22,399 nucleotides of DNA from contig DGUI01000019.1 in assembly GCA_002394605.1 (NCBI GenBank), positions 1 to 22,399 of the forward strand, in the 5' to 3' direction. Below, in pieces: positions 7,900 to 16,000 of the stretch; within the stretch, counting starts at the first letter, position 1; every line of letters begins with the position of its first letter. Source of the DNA: Mageeibacillus sp. UBA4314. GTDB lineage: Bacteria; Bacillota; Clostridia; Saccharofermentanales; Saccharofermentanaceae. The position numbers were made by a program, and so were the translations under genes. The notes under the pieces were generated by a model, which saw nothing but the letters and a program-made list of their open reading frames with translations, was not told the DNA's origin and searched no databases.

Positions 7900-9768
7900 T
7901 CAGAAATCACCGCCGGCGTTCTTGAATCCGTCGTCGCCGTCGTCAGGCTGTGCTCCGCCGGTGAAGGGAGAACCGCCTGCAGCACCTGCATCACCGTAGC
8001 CTGCATAGTCCTGAGGACCTGCGCCGGGCTGTCCGCCTGCTGCGGAGTAGAGCTTCTCGCTCATCTTGTAGAGTGCCTGTGTGACATTCTCTGTCTCAGC
8101 CTTCATGCGGTCCGTATCGTCTGCAGAGATCGCATCCTTGAGCTTTGTGAGTGCTTCCTCAACGGGAGCCTTGTCATCAGCTGAGAGCTTGTCGCCTGCA
8201 TCCTTCATCGTCTTCTCGACCTGGTATACTGTTGACTCAGCCTGGTTCTTCGTATCGATCTTCTCCTTACGTTCCTTATCTTCAGCAGCGTGGAGTTCAG
8301 CTTCCTTGATCGCCTTCTGGATATCCTCTTCGCTCATGTTGGAGGAAGCTGTGATCGTGATCTTCTGCTCACGGCCGGTTCCCTTATCCTTAGCGGATAC
8401 GTTTACGATACCGTTAGCATCGATATCGAAAGTAACTTCGATCTGCGGAACTCCGCGGGGTGCGGGTGCGATGCCGTCGAGGATGAAGTTGCCGAGTGAC
8501 TTGTTATATGCAGCCATCTCACGCTCGCCCTGGAGAACGTGTACATCAACCTGTGTCTGTCCGTCAGCGGCAGTGGAGAAGACCATGCTCTTCTTTGTAG
8601 GGATCGTTGTGTTACGCTCGATCATCTTTGTGAATACGCCGCCCATCGTCTCGATACCGAGAGACAGAGGTGTAACATCGAGGAGCAGGAGACCTTTTAC
8701 ATCACCTGTAAGGACTGCTGCCTGGATAGCAGCACCGATAGCAACGCACTCGTCAGGGTTGATGCCCTTGAACGGCTCCTTGCCGAAATAGTTCTTAACT
8801 GCATCCTGGACTGCAGGGATACGTGTTGAACCGCCAACCAGGAGGATCTTGTCGATGTCTGAAGGGGAGACGCCCGCATCGCTCATTGCTCTCTTAACAG
8901 GATCCATTGTTGACTGAACGAGAGAAGCAGTGATCTCATCGAACTTAGCTCTTGTGAGTGTAACGTTAAGGTGCTTAGGACCGGTTGCATCAGCCGTGAT
9001 GTAAGGCAGGTTGATCTCTGCAGTTGTCTTGCCGGAGAGCTCGATCTTGGCATTCTCTGCTGCCTCACGGAGTCTCTGCATTGCCATCCTGTCGTTCCTC
9101 AGGTCAACTCCGTCAGAACTCTTGAAAGAATCAACGAGATAATCAACTACCTTGTTATCGAAGTCGTCACCGCCGAGACGGTTGTTACCTGCTGTAGCAA
9201 GAACCTCAAATACGCCGTCAGCGATATCGAGGATGGATACATCGAATGTACCGCCGCCAAGGTCGAAAACGAGGATCTTCTGATCGCTCTCCTTATCAAG
9301 GCCGTATGCAAGTGAAGCAGCCGTAGGCTCGTTGATGATACGGAGTACCTCAAGACCTGCGATCTTGCCTGCGTCCTTTGTTGCCTGACGCTGTGAGTCA
9401 GTGAAGTAAGCAGGGACCGTGATGACTGCCTGTGTGACAGGTGTTCCGAGATAAGCCTCAGCATCGCTCTTGAGCTTGCCGAGGATCATGGCTGAGATCT
9501 CCTGGGGAGTGTAGCTCTTATCGTCGATGTTTACCTTGTAGTTGGAACCCATTTCGCGCTTGATAGACTGGATGGTCTTGTCAGGGTTTGTGACTGCCTG
9601 ACGCTTTGCGACCTTACCTACGAGTCTCTCGCCGTCCTTCGCGAAAGCAACTACTGAAGGAGTAGTCCTGTCGCCTTCGGGATTAGGGATTACGACTGTC
9701 TCGGATCCCTCCATAACTGCAACGCATGAATTTGTTGTACCTAAATCTATACCTATTACTTTTGCCAT
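7900..9768 (-). CDS. dnaK: Chaperone DnaK (Hsp70)
   Basis: The ATP-dependent Hsp70 chaperone, working with DnaJ and GrpE in protein folding and stress recovery. The 622-residue product opens with IGIDLGTTNSCVAVMEG, has the phosphate-binding loop GGGTFDVSIL, the NEPTAASLAYG segment, the linker GLLLLDVTPLSLG and a substrate-binding domain, and ends in a Gly/Pro/Ala-rich tail finishing DDGFKNAGGDF. The open frame runs 22 codons further upstream, but the MAKVIGIDLG start at 9768 is correct because GGAGG precedes it and the extra residues would run into the clpP end. It follows clpP by 19 bp in the HrcA-controlled operon. Confidence 0.98.
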   Translation of the reverse strand: MAKVIGIDLGTTNSCVAVMEGSETVVIPNPEGDRTTPSVVAFAKDGERLVGKVAKRQAVTNPDKTIQSIKREMGSNYKVNIDDKSYTPQEISAMILGKLKSDAEAYLGTPVTQAVITVPAYFTDSQRQATKDAGKIAGLEVLRIINEPTAASLAYGLDKESDQKILVFDLGGGTFDVSILDIADGVFEVLATAGNNRLGGDDFDNKVVDYLVDSFKSSDGVDLRNDRMAMQRLREAAENAKIELSGKTTAEINLPYITADATGPKHLNVTLTRAKFDEITASLVQSTMDPVKRAMSDAGVSPSDIDKILLVGGSTRIPAVQDAVKNYFGKEPFKGINPDECVAIGAAIQAAVLTGDVKGLLLLDVTPLSLGIETMGGVFTKMIERNTTIPTKKSMVFSTAADGQTQVDVHVLQGEREMAAYNKSLGNFILDGIAPAPRGVPQIEVTFDIDANGIVNVSAKDKGTGREQKITITASSNMSEEDIQKAIKEAELHAAEDKERKEKIDTKNQAESTVYQVEKTMKDAGDKLSADDKAPVEEALTKLKDAISADDTDRMKAETENVTQALYKMSEKLYSAAGGQPGAGPQDYAGYGDAGAAGGSPFTGGAQPDDGDDGFKNAGGDF

Positions 9769-9787
9769 TTTATATGTCCTCCGTTCA

Positions 9788-10393
9788 TTATTTCTTTTTG
9801 CTTTCCAGGATCTTGTCGACGATACCGTACTCAACTGCCTGCTCGGCTGTCATCCAGTTATCGCGGTCTGTATCCTTCATCAGTTCCTCCAGCGGCTTGC
9901 CGCAGTTATCTGCGAGGATCTGGTTCAATCTTGTTCTTGTGTCCCTGATGTGATCTGCTGCGATGAGGATCTCCGTTGCCTGACCCTGTGCGCCGCCCAA
10001 AGGCTGGTGGATCATGACTTCAGCGTTGGGGAGGATGAACCTCTTGCCCTTTGTACCTGCTGACAGGAGCACTGAACCCATGGAAGCTGCCATGCCCATG
10101 CAGATCGTCTGTACGTCGGGCTTGATGAGTCTCATCGTGTCGTAGATCATAAGTCCGTCGGATACGGATCCTCCGGGGCTGTTGATGTAGAACTGGATAT
10201 CCTTATCGGGATCCTCTGCCTCGAGAAAGAGGAGCTGAGCCGTGATAAGGCTTGCAGTTACGTGATTGACTTCCTCGGACAGGATGACGATCCTCTCCTT
10301 GAGGAGTCTTGAGAAGATATCGTATGCTCTCTCGCCCCGGGAGGAACTCTCGATAACTGTAGGTACCAGACTTGCTTTCTGTAAATAATCCAT
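9788..10393 (-). CDS. clpP: ATP-dependent Clp protease proteolytic subunit ClpP, located within the dnaK operon
   Basis: The serine protease core that forms a double-heptamer barrel and degrades substrates fed by Clp ATPases such as ClpX or ClpC. At 201 residues it has the normal family length. The catalytic triad is visible: S104 in GMAASMGS, H129 in MIHQPLGG and D178 in TDRDNW. The oxyanion-hole NSPGGSV motif is at 71-77. The ribosome site AAGGAG lies 8-9 nt before the ATG. It is placed between grpE (25 bp away) and dnaK (19 bp away), so it should be co-transcribed with the chaperones under CIRCE/HrcA control. No Clp ATPase gene is present in the window. Whether it is the only clpP of the genome or an extra copy cannot be told. 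Confidence 0.97.
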   Translation of the reverse strand: MDYLQKASLVPTVIESSSRGERAYDIFSRLLKERIVILSEEVNHVTASLITAQLLFLEAEDPDKDIQFYINSPGGSVSDGLMIYDTMRLIKPDVQTICMGMAASMGSVLLSAGTKGKRFILPNAEVMIHQPLGGAQGQATEILIAADHIRDTRTRLNQILADNCGKPLEELMKDTDRDNWMTAEQAVEYGIVDKILESKKK

Positions 10394-10418
10394 CTTGTAT
10401 TCTCCTTTTTGTTTTTTA

Positions 10419-11033
10419 TCAATTTGCTACTTGGACAACTGAGTGTCTAATTACCTGTTCTTTGTAGATGTATCCTTTCTGGAACACCTGCGCGATCTCC
10501 TGCTCGCCGAGGTCAGGATCTTCGATGTGCATCACCGCCTCATGGAGATTAGGATCGAACTTTGTTCCGCGCTCCGCTTCGATTATCGTAACACCGATCT
10601 TCGCCAGTACATCGTCTGCCTGTTTCTGAAGGAGTTCGATTCCTGCGACGACACTGTCAACTGTCGTATCATCCGCATTCTTTGTCGAATCGACGGCCCT
10701 TCCGATATTGTCTAAGAGCGTCAGCCACTGGCTTGTGACGTCTGCGACTGCGTCCTGGTAGAGCTTCTCTTTCTCGCGTGCGGTGCGCTTCCTGAAGTTC
10801 TCGTATTCGGCGTAGAGGGAGAGGTATTTTTTCTCCATCTCGGCGACCTGGTCGTCAGCAGGAGTGCCTTCGCTCTCTACTTCATCATCCTCCTCGAGAT
10901 CGGCCTCGGATGTCTCGGGTGCCTCGGCTTCAGGTGCCGCCTCGGATGCCGCTTCGGCCTCCGCTTCAGCGGTGTCCCCGGTGTCAACTTCGTCCTGAGG
11001 GAAGATGATCTCTTCGTTGTTCTCTTCTGTCAT
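10419..11033 (-). CDS. grpE: Nucleotide exchange factor GrpE
   Basis: Releases ADP from DnaK and so resets the chaperone cycle. The 204-residue protein has a very acidic Glu/Asp/Ala-rich N-terminus (about 1-62), a long coiled-coil helix (about 62-115) and the C-terminal beta-domain with the family signature (H-E-A-V-M-H, then QVFQKGYIYKEQVIRHSVVQVAN split around 180-204). The start is 12 bp after the hrcA stop codon, with an AAGGAGAG ribosome site. The order hrcA-grpE is standard in Firmicutes. The next gene is clpP rather than the expected dnaK. Confidence 0.96.
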   Translation of the reverse strand: MTEENNEEIIFPQDEVDTGDTAEAEAEAASEAAPEAEAPETSEADLEEDDEVESEGTPADDQVAEMEKKYLSLYAEYENFRKRTAREKEKLYQDAVADVTSQWLTLLDNIGRAVDSTKNADDTTVDSVVAGIELLQKQADDVLAKIGVTIIEAERGTKFDPNLHEAVMHIEDPDLGEQEIAQVFQKGYIYKEQVIRHSVVQVAN

Positions 11034-11045
11034 TCTTATCTCTCC

Positions 11046-12095
11046 TTATTCTGTAAGTTTTTTTATCTTGTCGTTCAAGGTCTTCCTCACGAAATTGATC
11101 TGTGATATGACCTTCTGGTATTCCATCCTCTTCGGTCCGATGACACCGATGTTGCCCGAAATGTCATCCCCGATCTTATACGTCGTCGTTATGAACGAGC
11201 AGTCCTGAAGTCCGTCGAGCGTGATCTCCTGCCCGATCCTGATCATGAAGGAATCATTGTTTGCCTCTTCGAGCGGGTGCAGCTCATTCACATAACCTGC
11301 GACCATTCCGTCGTTCGACAGGGAGTCGAGGAGATTCCTCGCTTTCGTAAGCTCCCCGAAATCAGGCAGCTGCAGCATCTTGTTCTCCCCCTCGAGGTAA
11401 ATATTAAGACTGTCCGCCTGCTTGATCGCCGTATATGCTTCATAGATGATCTGGTTGAGCATAGGATCAGGGATATCGGCATTCTTCATCGACGAAGCGA
11501 CAGTCACGAGCGTGATCTCATCCAGGGGCTTGCCCGTCAGGTTCTGCTCCACAGTCTGAGAGATCTTCATGATCTGCTCATCAGTCAGGAAGTTGGGGAT
11601 CCTTACGACCTTATCCTTGACAACGCCCGCCGAAAGGATGACTACGACCAAAGCCTTGCCCGGCTCGATCATGAGCATCTTCAGCTGCTTCAGGAAACTC
11701 TTATGAAGTCTCGGGCTCATGTACAGCGACACGAATCCCGTCTGCTCGGACAAAGTGTCCGTCGCGGTCCTGATCAGGTCGGTGATGTCATTGACTGAAC
11801 CGGAGATCCTCTTCTCGATGTCAGTACGCTCCTCATTTGTCAGGTTGTCGTACGTCATCAGTGAGTTGACATATTCACGGTAGCCGCGGTCGGAGGGGAT
11901 CCTTCCTGCAGAAGTGTGGGGCTTCTCGATAAATCCCATCTTCTCGAGCTCGGCCATCTCGTTACGGAGCGTGGCGGAACTGACAGTGAAATTATGTCTC
12001 TCAATGAGCGCCTTGGATCCGACCGGCTCGTAAGTCGAGACGTAGTCGTCAACAATGGCATTCAAGACCTGCTTCTTGCGCATATCCAATGGCAT
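11046..12095 (-). CDS. hrcA: Heat-inducible transcription repressor HrcA
   Basis: A repressor that binds CIRCE operators and shuts off class I heat-shock genes; GroEL normally keeps it active. The 349-residue product has an N-terminal winged helix (about 5-75, including SSATLRNEMAELEKMGFIEKP and HTSAGRIPSDRGYREYV) and the C-terminal GAF-like HrcA domain. It is the first gene of its operon and has a CIRCE element 43 bp upstream, so it represses its own synthesis. The ATG at 12095 has AAAGGAGGG 7 nt upstream; an alternative ATG four codons later is less well placed. Confidence 0.97.
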   Translation of the reverse strand: MPLDMRKKQVLNAIVDDYVSTYEPVGSKALIERHNFTVSSATLRNEMAELEKMGFIEKPHTSAGRIPSDRGYREYVNSLMTYDNLTNEERTDIEKRISGSVNDITDLIRTATDTLSEQTGFVSLYMSPRLHKSFLKQLKMLMIEPGKALVVVILSAGVVKDKVVRIPNFLTDEQIMKISQTVEQNLTGKPLDEITLVTVASSMKNADIPDPMLNQIIYEAYTAIKQADSLNIYLEGENKMLQLPDFGELTKARNLLDSLSNDGMVAGYVNELHPLEEANNDSFMIRIGQEITLDGLQDCSFITTTYKIGDDISGNIGVIGPKRMEYQKVISQINFVRKTLNDKIKKLTE

Positions 12096-12138
12096 CGCGT
12101 CACCCTCCTTTGTTTATTAGTATTAGTTTTTATTAGCG

Positions 12139-12165
12139 TTAGCACTCGGACTGTTTGAGTGCTAA
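12139..12165. promoter_or_regulatory. CIRCE operator (HrcA binding site)
   Basis: An exact match to the CIRCE consensus: TTAGCACTC (12139-12147), 9-base spacer, GAGTGCTAA (12157-12165). It lies just downstream of the predicted transcription start of the hrcA operon, so HrcA bound here would block transcription and the RNA would carry the inverted repeat in its leader. Confidence 0.97.
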
Positions 12166-12177
12166 CTTACGATGATA

Positions 12178-12205
12178 AGTATAACGCAAAGTCAAAAATA
12201 GTCAA
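12178..12205 (-). promoter_or_regulatory. Sigma-A promoter of the hrcA-grpE-clpP-dnaK-dnaJ operon
   Basis: On the minus strand, TTGACT (12200-12205) and TATACT (12178-12183) are separated by 16 bases. The predicted transcript start (about 12170) falls just before the CIRCE element, the arrangement known from HrcA-controlled operons. Confidence 0.8.
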
Positions 12206-12240
12206 ACTAATAATGTGAATAACTCAAATTTGCCACAAGC

Positions 12241-12357
12241 GGGGCGCTACGGATACGCTTTGCTCGCTCCAGTCCTCAAAATTGTGCTCTGCACAATTTC
12301 TGCGGAAGTGCGCTCGCAAAGGTATCCTTCGCGCGTCGGGGGCGACTGGAGTAGTCC
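12241..12357. repeat. Large imperfect palindromic intergenic element
   Basis: About 117 bp rich in nested inverted repeats between the divergent hrcA and HTH genes. CTCCAGTC (12267-12274) pairs with GACTGGAG (12344-12351). GGATAC followed by CTTTGC (12251-12263, one bulged base) pairs with GCAAAGGTATCC (12316-12327). AAATTGTGC (12279-12287) and GCACAATTT (12291-12299) form a tight 9-bp hairpin. It is much more GC-rich than its flanks. The crossing pairings allow alternative folds. It has no coding potential and resembles a REP/MITE-type repeat; this needs a genome-wide search. Confidence 0.6.
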
Positions 12358-12415
12358 AAATAAACAGTCGTTATACGATATGCATTAATAATGTGTGAAC
12401 CTTCTGTAAAAACGC

Positions 12416-12465
12416 ACCTGATATCCTGAAATCAGGTAATCCACTGATTGATTATCAGTGGATTA
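12416..12465 (+). promoter_or_regulatory. Two abutting hairpins upstream of the HTH gene
   Basis: The first is a 7-bp inverted repeat (ACCTGAT at 12416-12422, ATCAGGT at 12431-12437). The second is a perfect 12-bp inverted repeat (12437-12448 and 12454-12465, 5-nt loop TGATT) sharing one base with the first. They end 12 bases before the AAGGAGG ribosome site (12478-12484). No T-run follows, so a plain terminator is unlikely. They may be an operator, perhaps for the HTH protein itself, or a structured leader. The rest of 12366-12415 shows nothing recognisable, and no clear promoter was found. Confidence 0.5.
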
Positions 12466-12490
12466 ATAATTCTTATGAAGGAGGCTTGAT

Positions 12491-12955
12491 ATGGATCATA
12501 TTAGTCTTGATGATGCGTCCAAAAGATGGAATATAAGTAAAAACACAATTATTAAATATATTTCCGAAGGGGTAATCGCTAACCTTAAGATAGAAAACAA
12601 TAGGCTTTTATTACCTGACATAAATAAGCCTCATTATGTAGGAAAGCGAAAGAGTATAATTCAATCGAAAGAAATCATACGTGCTGTTGAGAGATCAGAA
12701 TATGTTGATTATTTATTGTTGAGTATAAGTAAGAAAGAATTTGACGCAATAATGCGTTGGATGATCAACGAGAAATACTTGATTGAGACAATACCTTCGA
12801 AGAATCACTACGATAATAGGAAAGTTAAGCTTGCACCAAGAGTCAGTAGTAAGTCAATTCACTTTCCATTAACGATAAATGCAACAAATAGTATAAGTGT
12901 GAACAATAAATTAAATGCTCAAGTAGGACTAGCTAATAACGGAATAAATCTGTAA
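12491..12955 (+). CDS. Small protein with N-terminal excisionase/MerR-like helix-turn-helix
   Basis: A 154-residue protein. Residues about 3-42 (SLDDASKRWNISKNTIIKYI, then a basic turn and RLLLPDI) look like a HTH_17/excisionase-type DNA-binding fold. The rest has no recognisable domain; the last 40 residues are Asn/Ser-rich and low in complexity. The codon use is strongly AT-rich, unlike the heat-shock operon on its left, which suggests transfer. The ATG has a textbook AAGGAGG 6 nt upstream. It precedes the large secreted protein by 79 bp and may regulate it, or may be left over from a mobile element. DNA binding is likely; the target is unknown. Confidence 0.7.
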   Translation: MDHISLDDASKRWNISKNTIIKYISEGVIANLKIENNRLLLPDINKPHYVGKRKSIIQSKEIIRAVERSEYVDYLLLSISKKEFDAIMRWMINEKYLIETIPSKNHYDNRKVKLAPRVSSKSIHFPLTINATNSISVNNKLNAQVGLANNGINL

Positions 12956-12977
12956 GTGTTGGCTTGTAGCAAACCAA

Positions 12978-13007
12978 TTGAATTATCCAAAGCATTAGAC
13001 TTATATT
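12978..13007 (+). promoter_or_regulatory. Possible promoter of the secreted surface protein
   Basis: TTGAAT (12978-12983) and TATATT (13002-13007) are separated by 18 bases in the gap between the HTH gene and the surface-protein gene. The match is moderate, and the AT-rich surroundings make chance matches likely. Confidence 0.35.
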
Positions 13008-13034
13008 ATCAATTTCATAGGGAGGTCTATAAAC

Positions 13035-16000
13035 ATGAAAAGCACTAGGAAACTTATATCGTCTTTGGTAACTTTTTGCATGATCATCCAGTTAGGATCA
13101 GCGGCGGTATTCGCGGATACGACAGGCTTTGATCTTCAGGCTGTTATAGACGCGGCGGAGAATGGAGCGACGATTACATTGATGGGTGATGTAAAGCAGG
13201 CGATTACGATCCCGAGTAGTAAAGAGATAACAATTGATCTTGACGGGTACTCTATTAATTCAGACAGTGTAGCTATTACCAATGAGGGTGTTCTTACCAT
13301 CGAGGATGATGGAACCGTTGTGGGAGCTACCGATGCAGTAGTTAATGAAACTGGTGCAACTATGACAATAAACGGCGGGCTTTATAGGAGTACAGGTCAA
13401 AAAACTCAATGTGCTACGCTTAGAAATAAAGGCATAATGTCCATTAAAGATTCTACAGTACTATCTACTAGTGCAAATGCTACAGCTGCCATTGCATCAC
13501 AGGGTGATCTTACCATAAATGAAGGAACTGTAGTTCGTTGTACAAAAGGGACAATCGGTAGTAATATGTTTGATACCTATTACTCGAATTATAATTTCTT
13601 TTTTGATGGGGGTTCTCTGACGATTAATGGGGGCGAATTCTATAGTGAAACTAGTACTATTTCTCCCAGATTTGGAAACACAATAACTATTAATGGGGGT
13701 AGTTTTCAAGCTGCTGGCAGTATTTTCGTTTTTTCAGGTAATGCAGAACCCAAAGATATGTTGGGAAATAGATATAAAGAGAGAGTGATACTCATCAATG
13801 ATGGTACTTTTACATCATCTAAACAACTATTCCATTTGTGTGATATTTACAACAGAATGACAATAAAAGGAGGTCGTTTTACTTCAGATTCTGTATTCTC
13901 TTATATGAGTGCTGGTACTCTCACCTTTGAAGGCGGAAAAATATGCAGTTTGGGTGATAACGAGTTAAAAATGGGAACATCTGGTTCAACCCACGGAACA
14001 ATAGACATCTATGGTTTAGAGTCTTTTGACTCAGTTGGTGGGCAATATGTTACATTATATGGAGTGGGGCTCTACACGACTGATACATCTGGGGAAAAGC
14101 ATTACTATTATGGAACAAGTGCTTCTCCTGTAATTCGTGAAGCTGATTCCGGTACTAAAGTAACAGTTTTCAGCGGTAATATATCAACTAAAGCTCAACA
14201 CGATATTGTTTTGTCGGTTACTGATAATTCGGATTCTGTTGTTGTCATTAATGGTAAAACATACACAGCTGGCACAACAGATAAAACAATTCATTTGTCT
14301 TCTGCTGTTACAAGTGATGATCCTTGCATAAGCATGGACAAGTACTACCGTTGTTCTGATTGTGGCAAATGCTTTGAAGATGCTGCTTGTGAGAATGAGA
14401 TTGCAGATATTGATGCCTACATCGCTTCACATGCTACATTCTCTCATGAAGCAACTCTTGAACCCAGAGTAGAACCCACTTACGACGCTGACGGACACGA
14501 AGCATACTACATCTGCAGCAAGTGCAACAAGATGTTCTCTGATGAAGAGTGCACGCATGAGATTGATGCTCCCGTTGTCATTCCCAGGATCCAGGATGAG
14601 ATCTCCGATGACATGATCCAGGCAATCCCTGATCAGGAATTCGAGGGAACAGCAGTAACTCCGGCTATCACAGTAAAGTATGGAGAAACAACACTTACAA
14701 AGGATACTGACTATTCGGTATCTTTCGCAAACAACGATTCAATCGGAACTGCAACAGTAACGGTCACCGGTATGGGCAGATACAAGGGTACTGCAACAGC
14801 CAATTTCAAGATCGTAAGAAATGCAAGCAACTTCAAGATCAGTAAGATTGATGATCAGGTATGGACCGGCAGTTCGATCTTCCCGCCGGTAGTCGTTAAA
14901 GACGGCAGCAAGACTCTCGAAGAAGGTGTTGATTATATCGTTAACTATTCATCCAACGTAAATATTGGCGATGCAACAGTAACTGTAACAGGTCTTGGTT
15001 TCTATACAGGAACGGCTGATGCAGGATTCAGGATCGTTAGAAGACCTATCACTCTTGCAAATATCGATACGATATCAAGCAAAACTTACAAGGGCGAAGC
15101 AATAAGACCTTCAATAACCGTAAGAGACGGCAATAAGGTGCTTACTCCCGTTGACGATTACACAGTTGATTACGATGACAATATCGATGCAGGAACAGCA
15201 ACTGTAACAGTAACCGGTGTCGGCAATTACTGTGAGGAACTTGAGACAACATTTACTATCACCGGAAGATCGATCATCGGTGCATCGATCGAATCGATCC
15301 CTGATCAGACATTTACGGGTTCTGCAATTAAGCCTGCTGTAACAGTTAAGCTTAATGGTGCAACGCTCACTAAGGATACTGATTACACGGTAACTTATTC
15401 AGACAATGTAAACGCAGGTCAGGCTACAGTAACGATCAAGGGTATCGGCAACAATTCAGGCGAGAAGTCGACGACTTTCGATATTATGCCTAAGTCGAAG
15501 AACGAACTCACGATCAGGAAGGTTTCGGATCAGGAGTACACGGGCGAGGCCATTACACCTAACGTAACTATCTACGACGGTGATACTAAGCTGATTAAGA
15601 ATGAAGACTATACTCTCACATACGACGACAGCAACGTTAAGGTCGGATCAAGTGAGATCATGATCAAGTTCAAGGGCAACTATTCGGGAACAGCATTTAC
15701 TACTTTCAATATTGTGCCCGTTACACTGTCCAAGACTAATATCTCAGCGATCGATGATCAGGTTTGCACTGGCAAGAAGCTGTATCCTGAGGTAACGGTC
15801 AAGGATGGCACAAAGGTGCTCACAGAAGGAAAGGATTACGATATCGAGTACAGCGATAATACTGATGTCGGCACAGCAACCGTAACTGTCCAGGGCAAGG
15901 GTAACTACGAAGGCAAGGCAGTAAAGACTTTCGAGATCGTCGCAACGGTCATCACGAAAGATGACATTACTCCGATCGAAGATCAGCTCTACACAGGCAG

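Noticed and set aside
8081..8791. 236-codon plus-strand open frame
   Set aside because: It lies wholly antisense to dnaK, is Ser-rich as expected of a shadow frame, and has no ribosome site or recognisable domain.
12416..12465. Tandem hairpins as a rho-independent terminator
   Set aside because: No T-run follows, and no plus-strand gene upstream needs one.
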